DNA of 64,000 nt from Beroe ovata (lineage: Eukaryota; Ctenophora; Nuda; Beroida; Beroidae). The notes beneath the pieces are model-generated. The model was not told the DNA's origin. It was given only the letters and a program-made list of their open reading frames with translations, and did not search any database. Both the position numbers and the translations under genes were made by a program. This document shows, in pieces, positions 47,179 through 59,800 of the stretch; within the stretch, counting starts at the first letter, position 1, and each line of letters begins with the position of its first letter. The DNA lies in NCBI GenBank assembly GCA_946803715.1, contig CAMPET010000303.1:16680-80679 (forward strand). Direction: 5' to 3'.

Positions 47179-49550
47179 ATGCTGGATGTTCCCAGTCTCT
47201 CAAAGAGCAATGACTTCGAGCCAGCGTCACAGGTTTGAAAATGACGTCACAAAAATGATGAATTACTAATGATTCGTTTCCTTTTTCTTTCATTGCAATC
47301 CAAGAAAATCTTGAATGATTTTGGAATTGATCCCCGGCTTGTGATATAGTTGAAAACGTCCCTCAATCGTGAATCGGTTGCTGTAATCTCATCTCTGATT
47401 CTATTCCAGAGTGCGTTAGCGGTCGGTTATTTGATCCTCACGATAGCAGCCACGATCGGAAACCTCTGTGTTTTTATCATCAACTTCCGTTACAGAGGTG
47501 GAATTGCCAACTTCCGAGTAAGTTTTGTCTCAACAACTCAGTACTCGAGATCGATGTTCATTCCAATCATCATATTATTTGTGTGGGCCGAATTTGATAC
47601 TCCTTGACTTAAATCTTATCTCAAGAGAACTTTCCCTCTCAAAGGTGTCGTTGTCATTCCTAATTTCACCTTCGGTAGATAACATCGATATTCCTGCTCA
47701 ATCTGGCCGTTACTGATCTCGGTATAGCGATTGGTAACCTCCCTTTTGCCTTCATCTCTATCTGTCTCAACAGGTTCGTTAATTAGTGTTAATTGATGCT
47801 AATTGGTTTCACATGATCCGGCGTCTCGATCACATGCTACCGATTTATCCGTTGACAGCTACTTCTTTTCCCAGGAAATTTTATCGGAATAATTTACACT
47901 GATTATCGATCATCTCTCTGGACTTGCGATGATCGATGATCACGTCTTTCTAACGCCAGCTAAAAGCATGAAAATAACTCTCCCCTCCCCCATTTTTACA
48001 GATGGGTGTTTGGCAAAGTGTTCTGTGTGATAAACGGGTTTATCGCAATCTATCTGCCCACAGTCAGCATCATTACAATCCTGATGATAACCCTTCACCG
48101 GACCCTAGTGGTATTGAAACCATTCAGACAGGTCATAAACAAGCAGAGAGCGATGTTTGCCTGCGCATTCAGGTATCATCATGCCAGTATTTGTGATTCT
48201 TTGTAATTCTATCGAAAACAAATCCATCCCTTTGTCGATCAAGCCGTACCAGTCCAAACTCTCATCACCCATCATTTCGTCATCACCCATCATTTCCTCA
48301 GCTGGTTATGGGGTCTGGTGGTCCCCATCCCGCCCCTCTTCGGAATCAGCAACTACGAGTACAGCCCGGACAGGGGATTCTGCCGGGTCGCGTGGGTCCA
48401 GGTAATGATAGCGGGGTGGTGAGTGGTGGGAAGGCAAGGTGTGATGGGGAGATACACCCATGGTTTCAGGTTTGGCGCGCTCAGCCTTCTCAAACCTCTC
48501 TTAGAAACGTATAGTGGTCTAATTTCAACTCCCCCCCCATAACAGTCGGACTCCAACAAAACCCTGAGTACGCAACTGGCACACGCCTACTCCCTCCTGT
48601 CAGTCTCGGTGTTTGTGATAATTCCACTGTGCCTCATCTCTATCCTCAACATCACACTACTCCTCACTTCGTGCAAGCTGAGGACAGCGGAACCTGTGCC
48701 CTCCGTGCAGAAACCAGGCGTGTAAGTGAGAGGAGAAGATTAGGGGGGAGTTCATGGGGGTTGTGAGAGATAAAGGGGGGTTGATAAAGAAAGTAGGGGT
48801 TAATTGTGGAATGAGAAGATTAAATTTCAATTCTGTCCGTGATCTATATAATACTATAATACTCATCGTGACACATCGTTTCAGTTTGATAAGAAGGAAG
48901 ACGTCGCTGACGCTATCCACGGATCAGAAAGCTTTCCGGACCGTTACCCTCGTCGCTGGAGCTTTCATTCTATGTTGGCTACCTCAGGTTAGATACCATT
49001 TCATTTTCATAACCTAGACAATATGCTGAGATCTCATCTATCTATAGGTACCATTTCCCAACTGGAGCCCCCCTCTTTACCTTTCCCCAATTTCCATTCT
49101 CACCCTTCTCTCTCTGTCTAAACAGGTGGTACTGGTGTTCCTGGGTATCACCATGTCTCATCTGAGAATATCTCCTGAAGTTGGAACATTCCAGGCAATC
49201 CTTGTGATGGCTAACTCGACCATGAACCCATTCATTTACATGTGAGTCCTTCTCAGACATTATCAGAATACTCGAAACTGAACCGATTGCAGTCGGTAAT
49301 TACTATCGATCATTCTGTAATTAGCTACTAATTACCCATTCTAACTCTAAACTTCATCCACAGATACGTGAACAAAGATTTTCGCTCCAGATTCGTCCAG
49401 ATTCTGCTCTGTTACGCTACTAAATACAAGGCTCTCAACGGATACCAACATGTGTCGTTGGAAAGCGGCAACAGTTTTCCCAAACTAGTGAAGAATGGCA
49501 GCAATCTCATTTCTAATGGACTGGACGATGAACATGATTTGAAGACGTAA
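47179..49550 (+). CDS. Rhodopsin-family (class A) GPCR, nine exons
   Basis: Exons 47179-47232, 47410-47517, 47679-47773, 48002-48172, 48302-48401, 48546-48721, 48885-48987, 49126-49241, 49364-49550; all GT-AG with matching phases, 369 residues. Class A landmarks: helix 1 GNLCVF (GN), helix 2 NLAVTDLG (LAxxD), Cys at the top of helix 3 (FCVING) paired with FCRVAW in loop 2, helix 4 W, helix 5 Pro in VIIPLCL, helix 6 FILCWLP, helix 7 NSTMNPFIY, then helix 8 NKDFRSRF. The helix 3 end reads TLHRTL, so the usual DRY is HR. The Schiff-base Lys of opsins is Met here, so it is not a classical opsin. Ligand unknown; amine, peptide or melatonin-like receptors are equally possible. It should signal through G proteins at the plasma membrane. 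Confidence 0.9.
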
Positions 49551-50840
49551 TACCTAGAGGATAATGTAAAATTGCTACAAACTGATTTAGATTTCGGAAA
49601 CGTTATTCTTGTTTGGTTGTTTGAATTTGAAGACGATTTTTCAATTTTATGAGTTATTGAATATTTCATATTTATTTCAAATTCGTAATTAGAATTCTTG
49701 CTGGTGTTGTAAAAACTGTGTATGCTTCTTGGTTAGAGCAATGTCCGCCACTTTGAAGGTGTTCTCTGTGACTATTGTGAGAATTCGATTGTCAGAATAT
49801 ATATCTACATTTATAATTCATTTGAAACTCTTAATACTGTCTTTCCCTTCGTTTAAATATCCATCATTCCTCATTCATAAGTTGTTTCTCGTTGCTATCT
49901 CTGATGTAGCGATCTGGACCTGCTATGTAGCACGCCTTTGCTGGCATGTACATTGCACGTACGTTTTATTTGCGCCAAATCGCAGTTTTGATGCCATGAT
50001 TACTTGCGCAGGCAATCATTTCATGAAAATTCGATATTGGCGACTGCGCGGCGCGTCATCTACGATGGCTGGAATTTTTTAGAAAACTTACTATACACAC
50101 GTTGTTATCACTTTGATCAAATTGTGATAGAATGAATAAAATCCAATTCAATTATTTTTTATTGCTTGTGTATATAATTCAGAGGTTGATTGACAATGTA
50201 AATTGCGCGGCTGCTCATGAAATCCGCGCGACGCGCCGCGCCGCGCGGCGTGGAGTAAGCACATGCGCATTTGATAACTTTTTTAATGGATCGCTTAAAA
50301 TCACATATATATAATTTGATCGTAGATATCTTAAGCAAGTAATTCCACATCAATGTTGTCGATCGATGATAGACCCTGTCGAGAATTTCNTCGCGTCAGC
50401 TGGGCCTAGCATCGCCAGGCAAGAAATCCGCGCGACGCGCCGCGCGGCGTGGAGTCAGCACATGCGCATTTGATAATTTTTTTAATGGATCGCTTAAAAT
50501 CACATTTATATAATCTGATCGTACATATCTTAAGCAAGTAATTCCACATCAATGTTTAAAATTTTGTCAAAATATCCCAGTGCGCGGCGTGAAATACAAA
50601 TTTAATTAGTTTTCTAAAAAAATATTTTCCGAATATCACATCTGAAGGTATTCTGTAAAGGGTTACAAATGCCAGGAGGCTGGGATATCCTTTTTATATT
50701 GTTTGAATTCTAGCTATGATAATATCATAACTAAAATCTGACGTCCATATCAGAGTCCATATCAGAGTCTGGTATATCATTTTCATTGCTTCTGCAGTCT
50801 GTTTTGAGATGTTATATGCATGATTCCACATTTTGTTCAG
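49551..50840. other. Intergenic between the GPCR and the adenylyl cyclase gene
   Basis: AT-rich with GC-rich patches near 50040 and in the duplicated repeat below. It may hold a 5' untranslated exon of the cyclase. The ORF at 49729-50082 does not look like a protein. Confidence 0.45.
50218..50556. repeat. ~130-bp repeat present twice across a single-N join
   Basis: 50218-50346 (starting GAAATCCGCGCGACGCGCCG) and 50425-50556 are nearly identical, with the N at 50390 between them. The unit has a GC-rich palindromic head (GCGCGACGCGCCGCG) and an AT-rich tail. It is either a short dispersed element present twice or two versions of the same locus abutted by the assembler. Confidence 0.8.
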
Positions 50841-53800
50841 GATGAAATGGTGGTCATCTATATCTTCGCCGCTTCCCTGTGCTAGAGGGTATGAAAATGT
50901 GAATGAGATTAAAGATAAAGCTGAGATAAGGATAGAACTAAAGCAATGTTCAGTCTATGGTGATGAGCAAAACAAACCTGGAAAACAAAACAACTTCTTT
51001 GCTCATCTTCAGAATGGAATGAGTGTTGAAGAAGAGGTTAGGTTCCAACACTGCAAAATCATACTTTGTTTGTCAATCTGACCACTGACCAAGGTGTCAA
51101 ACTTCCCTACCATCAGGTTACTCAATTTCTAACAAGAGATCTCAAGTCAAAGCACCCTCATTCAAGTTTGAATTATAGCAAACTGAATGCCAGCAAAAGA
51201 TGCCGAGAAGTTCTGAATTTCTTCCTTCTCAACACATTCAATGAGGGCCTCAAATATCTCCTTTTGTTCAATATGGTTAGTAAACTACAGATACTTCTAA
51301 ATGTGCAAATTACTATTCTTCAATTTTCTTCATTCAAGCCTGTTCTCAGGTTGTATTCATCATGTTGATGATTAAGCAGAGGAATGCTGCTTGTTTAGGA
51401 ATTGTCATTTTACTTGCACTGGTCACCTCTGCAATGCTAACAGTCACCCATTTCAAAGTTTACAATAAGCACCAGGTATGAATAAAAACAACTGTCAAAA
51501 TGTTATGTCTATAACATATGGTGTAAGAAGAGTAGGCTTGTTCATCTCAATATCTCAGGTGTCTATTACAGTGCTCTATGCAATATTCCTGTGTATTGCA
51601 TCCCTTGCTCAGTTTGCTGTTAGACAATCCTATACAGAACCGACTCTCTATGCATCCTGCGCCACTGTGAGCAATAATTTCACACATTTTATTGATCCTT
51701 CACATTAAACATAAAATAATTGTCAATGACATCACAATTCACCAGGTACTGGTATTTTTGTACACAGTTCTCCCTCTCCCTGGGCTAGCTACTATTATAA
51801 TTGCCGTCACATACACAATTGTCTTCGAGGTTAGTATTGGAGGCATATATCTCATCATGTATAAGTCACTTGGGAATTATCATGGTGTGTCATATGTAGA
51901 GTGATTATGATACCAATTATAATACCAATGCTCAGGTGTGCTACCTAGCGGTGCCTGGCAATGATGGTAAAGTTTCCCAGAGCAGTGACACAGCAGAGTT
52001 CGCTCGTACCATTCTCAGTAGGATTGTTTTGCAGGGAATGTCCCATATTGTGGGGGTCTATGTCACCCACCAATACCAGGTATGGTCAGGTAGTCACATG
52101 ATTATATGTCAAGTGAATCATCAAAACAGTACTTCTGATTCTGGAGGCTTGCCACAATGCTACCCTTGTTTAAAATAGTCCCATTTTCATGACATGATTT
52201 CCCCCTTAACTCAGGCACACAGCCGATGCTTGATCTACAACATCACAAAGTTGGCCATGGCCAAGGAGAAGTTGAGGAGAGAGAGGAAGCTGAAACAGCG
52301 GGTAATCTCATCAGTGATGCCAGCAAGTATTGGGAAAAAGCTGGTAAACATTGAGCAGACTCACTTCCAAGAGTGAGTAGATTTGATGATGGAGTATCGT
52401 TGATGAAGGAGTAGTTGATGAGGGGCAACTCTCTCTGAGAATTTTCATTCTCCCCTCTCTGTCGTAGCCCCCTCCTCCCTCCCTTCTCTCGCTCCCAATA
52501 ACTTTTCCCAATCTCCCTTCATCCTCCCACACCCCTCCCCTTTCTCTCAGAGTTCACATTTTCCGACCGATGGTGATGCACTATCTGAGAAATGTGAGCA
52601 TACTGTTTGCTGACATTGTCGGGTTTACCAGTATGAGTAGCAAGCGAAGTGCTGCTGAGATTGTGTCCATGCTCAACATTATCTGTGACAGTTTCGACAG
52701 ACTGGTTAGTTGTTAGCATACTAATAAACACTTAACAAGTGAATGTCACCATAAAGACAGAGTGGGAATTCTCACACAGTGCAATCATGTTCATCCTCAG
52801 TCATACTTATTTCTCAGAAATGAGAACCACTCAATGATATTGGCTCAGCACTCACTGTAACCGAAACTACTCTATTAAATTCACGATCCGAGTGTGAATA
52901 ATCCCCACATTACGTCAGACAGTCGCACTCACAGTTAAACATACACGTATATCTCTGGATGAAATCCATGATATGAGCATTGGGCAACATAATGACAACC
53001 CTCCTCGGCGATCTCTAACAACGTTGCTAACAACTTCCCTAACACCTCTCCCCCTTGTTACAGACGACTGATGCGGGCTGCACTAAGATATCCACGTTGG
53101 GAGATTGTTATTACTGTGTTGCTGGGTGTCCTGAGAAGATGATCGATCATGCTCCAACCCTTGTGGAATTAAGTGAGTCAGATCAATCGTTCATCAACCA
53201 ATGTTAACCATTATTATGAACCATTATGTAGTGATCGTTGATCAATGATCAACCATGATATACAGTCAGAAAATTACCGATTAAATAATAATAATCATGG
53301 ATCATTGTCCATCATTACCAGTGCCCATGGTCAACTGAGGGAATGGATCGGAGGGGAGATTTGAGGGGGATAGGAGGAGGAATGGAAGAGTAGAAATCAA
53401 TGTAGTTTTTGCGAGGGACTTCCTATGATTTTTTGCGATATCCTATCTTTGAATGCGGGGGTTGAGTTCATACAATGCGCACATTTGGAAGGAATGTCCA
53501 ATTCAATATCTGCGGTTTTCTGAAGAACCAATTCACAGATTAAAACCGTCTCCAAACTCATTTCTCCCTCCCCCTGACATCATGGCATGACCTCAACATA
53601 CACGTGGTTCCACTGTTGAACAGAAGTGAGACACATGCTAAAGCGTGGTAGCGTAATGAGACGTTCCCCGAATTAGTACGATAATGAATTGTGAAACCTT
53701 TACCCCACCATTATCAGCATTGTGCTATTTTAATCTTGCTGTAATTGTTCATTCAGCCAGTCTATGAAGACGATAAAAGCAATCTAACTAAGGTTATACT

Positions 53801-56800
53801 AACCGATCATTATTCAGGTCTCAAGATGCTGGCAGCAATAGAGGAGATAAACCAGGAGGCGGATTTCAATGTTTCAATCAGAGTGGGAATCCACACTGGA
53901 TCAGTGCTATGTGGGGTGGTCGGTATCAAGAGATTCAGGTGAGAGAGGGGGAAGGAGGGGTGGGAATTGGGGGGAACGAGTGAGGGAGTGGAGGGAGTGG
54001 AGGGGAGTGGAGGGAGGGAGACTGAGAATAATTGTTTTCCAATTTTAAGTGCACTCCTGTGCAATGTTATCGAGTTTTCCTAGTATCTGAGTATCTATTC
54101 AGAATCCTGAGTAGACTTCCCCCAGATTTGATGTTTGGTCACATGACGTACTAAAAGCTAATGAAATGGAAGCTAGTGGCATGCCCGGCAAAGTTCATAT
54201 CAGTGATGCAACTTTTCAACTCATTAAAGACAAGTTAGTCACCCCCCTTAGATAGTAAACGCCAATTTCCGATTGTGGTGATTTCTTCAGACTCTTCAGG
54301 CATTACAGCGATCGTAACCAACAATTTCCAGATATTGGGGATTTCCTCAGACTTTTTCCCCGAAGTCTCCCGCCCTTGTTGAAATGTAAAAATCCGTTAA
54401 CTTAGTGTCCGCCATTTCGCACTGTGCCGACTGTTAGCGTACCGATTTACATCATTAGCCAGAGAATTCCTACACTCAGATTAGGATTGTATCTGGGGTA
54501 TCTGAGACGGGGATATATTAGAGAACTGTAAACCAAATTACATTTCAATCTCATTTACCGCGATTTCTCGTGTCTAAGACGATCCACCCGATGTAATGTC
54601 ACATACACACATGCAATTGCCGCGCAAGTGCCAAACTGACTTGATCAAACTGCCGTGTCAAAGTGTGCTTTGTCATATGTGGTGTCATATGTGGTGTCAG
54701 AGTGTGGTGTCAGAGTGTGGTGTGTCAGAGTGTGGTGTCAACATGCTTTTACTCAGATTCGTGGTGGTTGATGCTCAGGCACACACACGGTCACCAAACA
54801 TGGAAGGAGTGAAAACATATTTCGTTATTGGACGACATGATAACTCTCAACCAAAGGTTGGTGTGTCTTGCATTCCACATCCTCATTCCTCCTCATATCC
54901 TTGACATCACTTCTCCTCAAATCCTTGACACCATGTGTTCTCCTCAAATCCTTGACACCATGTCTTCGTCTCATATCCTTGACAACCCCACAGACTCAGC
55001 TACTCTCGAAGAAGGGAAAGACGCGCTGTAACATGTTTAAACTGAGGTTCTACTCCAGTAGCGAGGGACAATCCAGTGTCAGATCTATCGATGAAACTCT
55101 CGGCCGATTCAAATCGTTCTCCAGTAAGTTACCATGACAATGTCATTACGTCATCGCGTTGCTATGGCAACAGCTCTTCACATCACCACTTTCTCTAGTG
55201 ACGTCCTGTGAGTTCAAGTCCCCTGATGACAAGCCTGAAACAGTGCTCAGTACCACGCGGAACAGCTTCAGCGAGGCGATCTGCACTGACCGCAAGGTAA
55301 ATCTTGTTGTCATGGTGACTGTTACCAACCTGTTACCAGTCCCTGTTACCATGGTAACACTCCCTCCTCCGCAGGTGACGGACACAGAAGTCATGTCTCA
55401 GATCATACACACGAAGTCGCAGAGCGCGTTCAGTGCGCGCCGCAATCTGAGTATTGTGACTCTACAGTTTCATGACTCAACCAAGGAAGAGCTGTACAGG
55501 GAGGCTTCTGTAGTGAGGGACAGGGAATTGGAGAAGGGAACCAAGGTGAGTTGTGAAGGGGACATGGGAAAGGAGTGGGGAGCTGAGAGCGGTGAGTTGT
55601 GGGGAGAGAGTGGGGAGCTGAGGACTGATGGGTGGAACAAGTGACGGGATATCACTATTGTAAATTCACATTATAATAGAGATAGGGAAGGATGGGGGGC
55701 GGGGACACTGGTTTTTGGAAGGATGGGGGACTGGGGATCCGGGTTTGAGCTAGTTCATCGAGAAACCGAGGAAAATTCTACCTTGAATTGTTTGCTTGGA
55801 AGTTTCCTGACAAACAGCTCCTCAGGGGAGTAAGATAGGGCCAAAATATGATCGGGAATCGATTCAGCGTTCAAAAATACATGGGAATACGTAGTATTTG
55901 CATGAAAATAGGACAAAAAAATTTTCTTCAAGCTGAGCATCGGTAAAATTGAAATGAGTGACTTCACACTTTTATACTTCGATTTCGAGGGTCTCAAATG
56001 AGGACTTAGCAGGTCCTGGCGACACAATTTCTCCACCAAATCATCTCTCTTACTCTCACGCTACATGTATCAACCCTTTTTGCGGTCTTCTTAAGTTTAT
56101 ACTTGCCGTGAAACCACGCGCAAATGACGATTTCAAACCTGTGGGAAGCAAACACAACAAAAACGCGAAAATCAATTGGACACACTCATACCAAAAACGA
56201 CCAAAATCAATTTTGTAGGGGGACTGCCAGGAAGAGGTGTTCCTGACCTACTTTTTGACGTAGAATTCAAATCTGGGGGAATTTTTGAGCCATCTCATCG
56301 GGAAATAGTGGAAAATTCTAATTTCTTATTTGCTGTGAGGAAAGAAGTCTCGCGACCAACAGCTCCTCAGGGGAGCAAGATAGGGCCAAAATATGATCAG
56401 GAATCGATTCAGCGTCCAAAAATACATGGGAATACGTAGTATTTGCATGAAAATAGGACAAAAAATTTTCTTCAATCTGAGCATCGGTAAAATTGAAATG
56501 AGTGACTCCAGACTTTTATACTCCGATTTTGAGGGTCTCAAATGAGGACTTAGCTGGTCCTGGCGACACAATTTCTCCACCAAATCATCTCACCTACTCT
56601 TATGCTACAAGTATCAACTCTTTTTGCCGTCATCTTAAGTTCATACTTGCCGTGAGAGCACGCGCAAATGACGATTTCAAACCTTTGGGAAGCAAACACA
56701 ACAAAAACGCGAAAATCAATGGGACACACTGATACAAATATATGACCAAAATCAATTTTGTAGAGGGTCTGCCAGAAAAATGTGTTCCTGGCCTACTTTT

Positions 56801-59800
56801 TGACGTAGAATTCAAATCTGGAGAAATTTTTGAGCCATCTCATCGGGAAATCGAGTAAAATTCTAATTTATTCTCAGATATATGGTCATCAAAGTCACAT
56901 GACGAGTAGTTTATCCTTGTGTTATATAACTCACTGGTGAAAATCATCTCACATTTCTCCCCCCGCAGACTCCAGGTACCGGGTTTTTCACTGATTTCCT
57001 CATTTCCATCCTGTTCCTGGCTTGTACAGGAGCCATCATCCTCCTCTACCTGCCCTTCGACAAGTATTGGTACGGAAACTCTTCATTTTATCAGTTACAA
57101 CTTCATTTTGGTGCATCATCTTATTGGGAAATTTTGCCAGAATCATCGTACTGTATTGATATGAGGAGAAAATCTCGTAGCAGTTAACCCGAGTTGCTAG
57201 GTAATTAAACGCTACTTGAACATTAAGTTTATTAGGAAAAACTTAACATACAATTACTTCTCAAAACATGATAATTAATTCTATCATCTCTCTTTTCTAA
57301 TCCTTCTGTCACTGGTGTGACACTGTCACTGGTGTCACACTGTTACTGGTGTCACACTGTCACTGGTGTCACTGTGACAATGGTGTGACACAACTTCTTC
57401 TTCTTCTCTTCCCGCCAGACACAGTTGGTGGAATTCTGCTGGCTTGTTCACGTATTTCCCGGGATATCTCGTGGACACTCTTATTGCTTGTCTCCGGCAT
57501 TATCATTGATATCGCTATTACCAGCACTGTCAACACTCCTGCAAACATGAAGAATGTCCAGGGTTTTAGAGCGGTGTCGATGGGAGTGTATGTAAACAGC
57601 ACTACCATGGCCAGGCCCCAGTTCATTGCAACACACACTGTGTTTGTCTTGCCCCTAGCCCCTGCTGAGGTGATCTCATTGACATAGAGCCACAGTATGG
57701 TGCCAATACTGGGTGCGAACCCCGCCATGTACACAAACACAGAAACCATGGCAACGCTCCCTGTCCACTCTCCATTTCCACATGACACCCCAAACACCGT
57801 CCCACGTGCACTACACACCTGTGACACCCCAATTCCCAACTGTGACACCACCATCACTCCCAGACCCGTTATCATCAGACACCTCCGTCCCACTCTATCC
57901 GACAGCCCCGCTGCGATTCCCCCCGCCAGGACGTTTACTATCCCCGTCCCTGCCGTCCCTAGTACTGGATCTGTCACATTGGCAGCTGCCAGGATGTCGG
58001 GTGTGTAGTTGGAAACAGCGCTGATCCCACTGAGTTGCCTCGAGCAGTGTAATATGAGACCGATAACCAGTGCTAGACGGTGCCCGGGGTCGGATAGGAT
58101 CTCCCCCAAACTCAGCACTTTCTCTGGAGTCTTGTGTAGCGTGAGATCAGATACCTCGTCCTGGGCGAGCACTCTGCGATACTTGCCGAGTGCTGCCAGC
58201 GCTTGTTCCCTATCATGCTTGATGTGGGAGAGATAGGGCGGGGTTTCAGGGCAGATTGCCAGGACTGCGTCCTGAAATAGAACAGCAAGGATGGGGAATG
58301 CCACAGCCAGTCTCCATCCCATGTCCCCATCTCCTATTACCTGCGGCATGCTCATCACAACCGAAGTGAGAGTCCCCATACTGCCAACAATTCCGTACAT
58401 GGTCCCAATGAACCCCCTGATGGATACCGGGGCTATTTCCGATAGGAACATATTGGAGAGGGCCGATCCAGCGCCCACCCCGAAGCCCACCGCCACTCGT
58501 CCCACCAGAAACAAGTGCCGGGAGGTGGCGAGGGCCATTGCACTCCATCCTGCTATGAAGAATAAACTGTTGATCAGCAAGGCTCGCCTCCGTCCCAATC
58601 TATCAGCAATGTACCCCGCTGATAGGGCCCCAAACACAGCACCCAGCGCGTTTCCACTCACAATCCCACTGAGATACATATCGGATACCCCAAACCGGGA
58701 CCGTATTCGGGGCAGGGTGTGAGCTAGAATAGCAAGGGAGTACCCGTGTTGGAATCCACATCCGAGCACAGCGCCGACCGTGGCAAACCAGAAGAGGGCT
58801 GAGCAGATGCTGAATCCGTTATTATTCTGCGGAGGAGAAGAAGGAGGAGGGGATGAGGGGGGATGTCCGTTCTTTTCCGGAGTTATTTCACACGTCATAT
58901 TATGGATGAGGGTGTTTGTGCTGCGAGGAGATATTATCTCTCGTGATTGTTACTTGTTCCGGAAAGTTGGTTGTAGAGGGGTCTCCTTCTGTAGATCTAC
59001 TCGTGTGGAGTGTCTGAGTAGGTGGAAACTGGTGTCGAGTGAGGGAGAGAGGGGTAGGACAGTAGCCTGATAACTGAGGTGAACTGTTGCTGACAGTCGT
59101 TTATATATGGGGAGAAGATAATGATAGCGAAATTGAGCGAAAGTAGTGAATTATGAAGTTAAAATGTGAAACACGGTTATTAACAATAACTGATAGGTGT
59201 TTCCCTATACGACTTTACTTGAAGGGATCGTAATATGCGTGACAATATTAATAATAATATTGGTGTCTCGTAAGATTGCCTGGTTTTGCAGAGTAAAACA
59301 TCACTCACATTATTATAGCAGAGTTGAGCAACATGGTGGTAATACCTAGGAAATAGGATTACCTCACTCGCGTCCCACATATAACCACTATATTATAGTC
59401 TCTGATGATTAGCATTACTATTTTCAGTTAAAAAACAGTATGTCATAGCGACTAGCAGTCTAACTTTAGATGACGAATTATTGCATTTCAGACGGAGTTG
59501 TATTGGAAGGTTATTCCCAATGTCAGTTAGAACCACTTATTCTAAGTTTATGTGACAGAGACAATATTTACCAAACACAAGGAAATATTTTCTCTCTCTC
59601 AGGTTTATCGGGTTTGTGACGTCACTCTGTTTGGAAGTAGCAGTTCTGCTCTCGGTAATGGTGTACCTGAAGAGGACACGGAAACACAGCGTTCTTACAC
59701 AGCAGCGGAAACTGTCATGGATCACTCGGAATCTTATCAGCGCAGGTAGTACTTACAACTGTAGTAACAACTTTGGGAAGGAGTAACAACTGTAGTAACA

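Noticed and set aside
47179-49550. Opsin
   Set aside because: The position of the retinal-binding Lys in helix 7 is Met.
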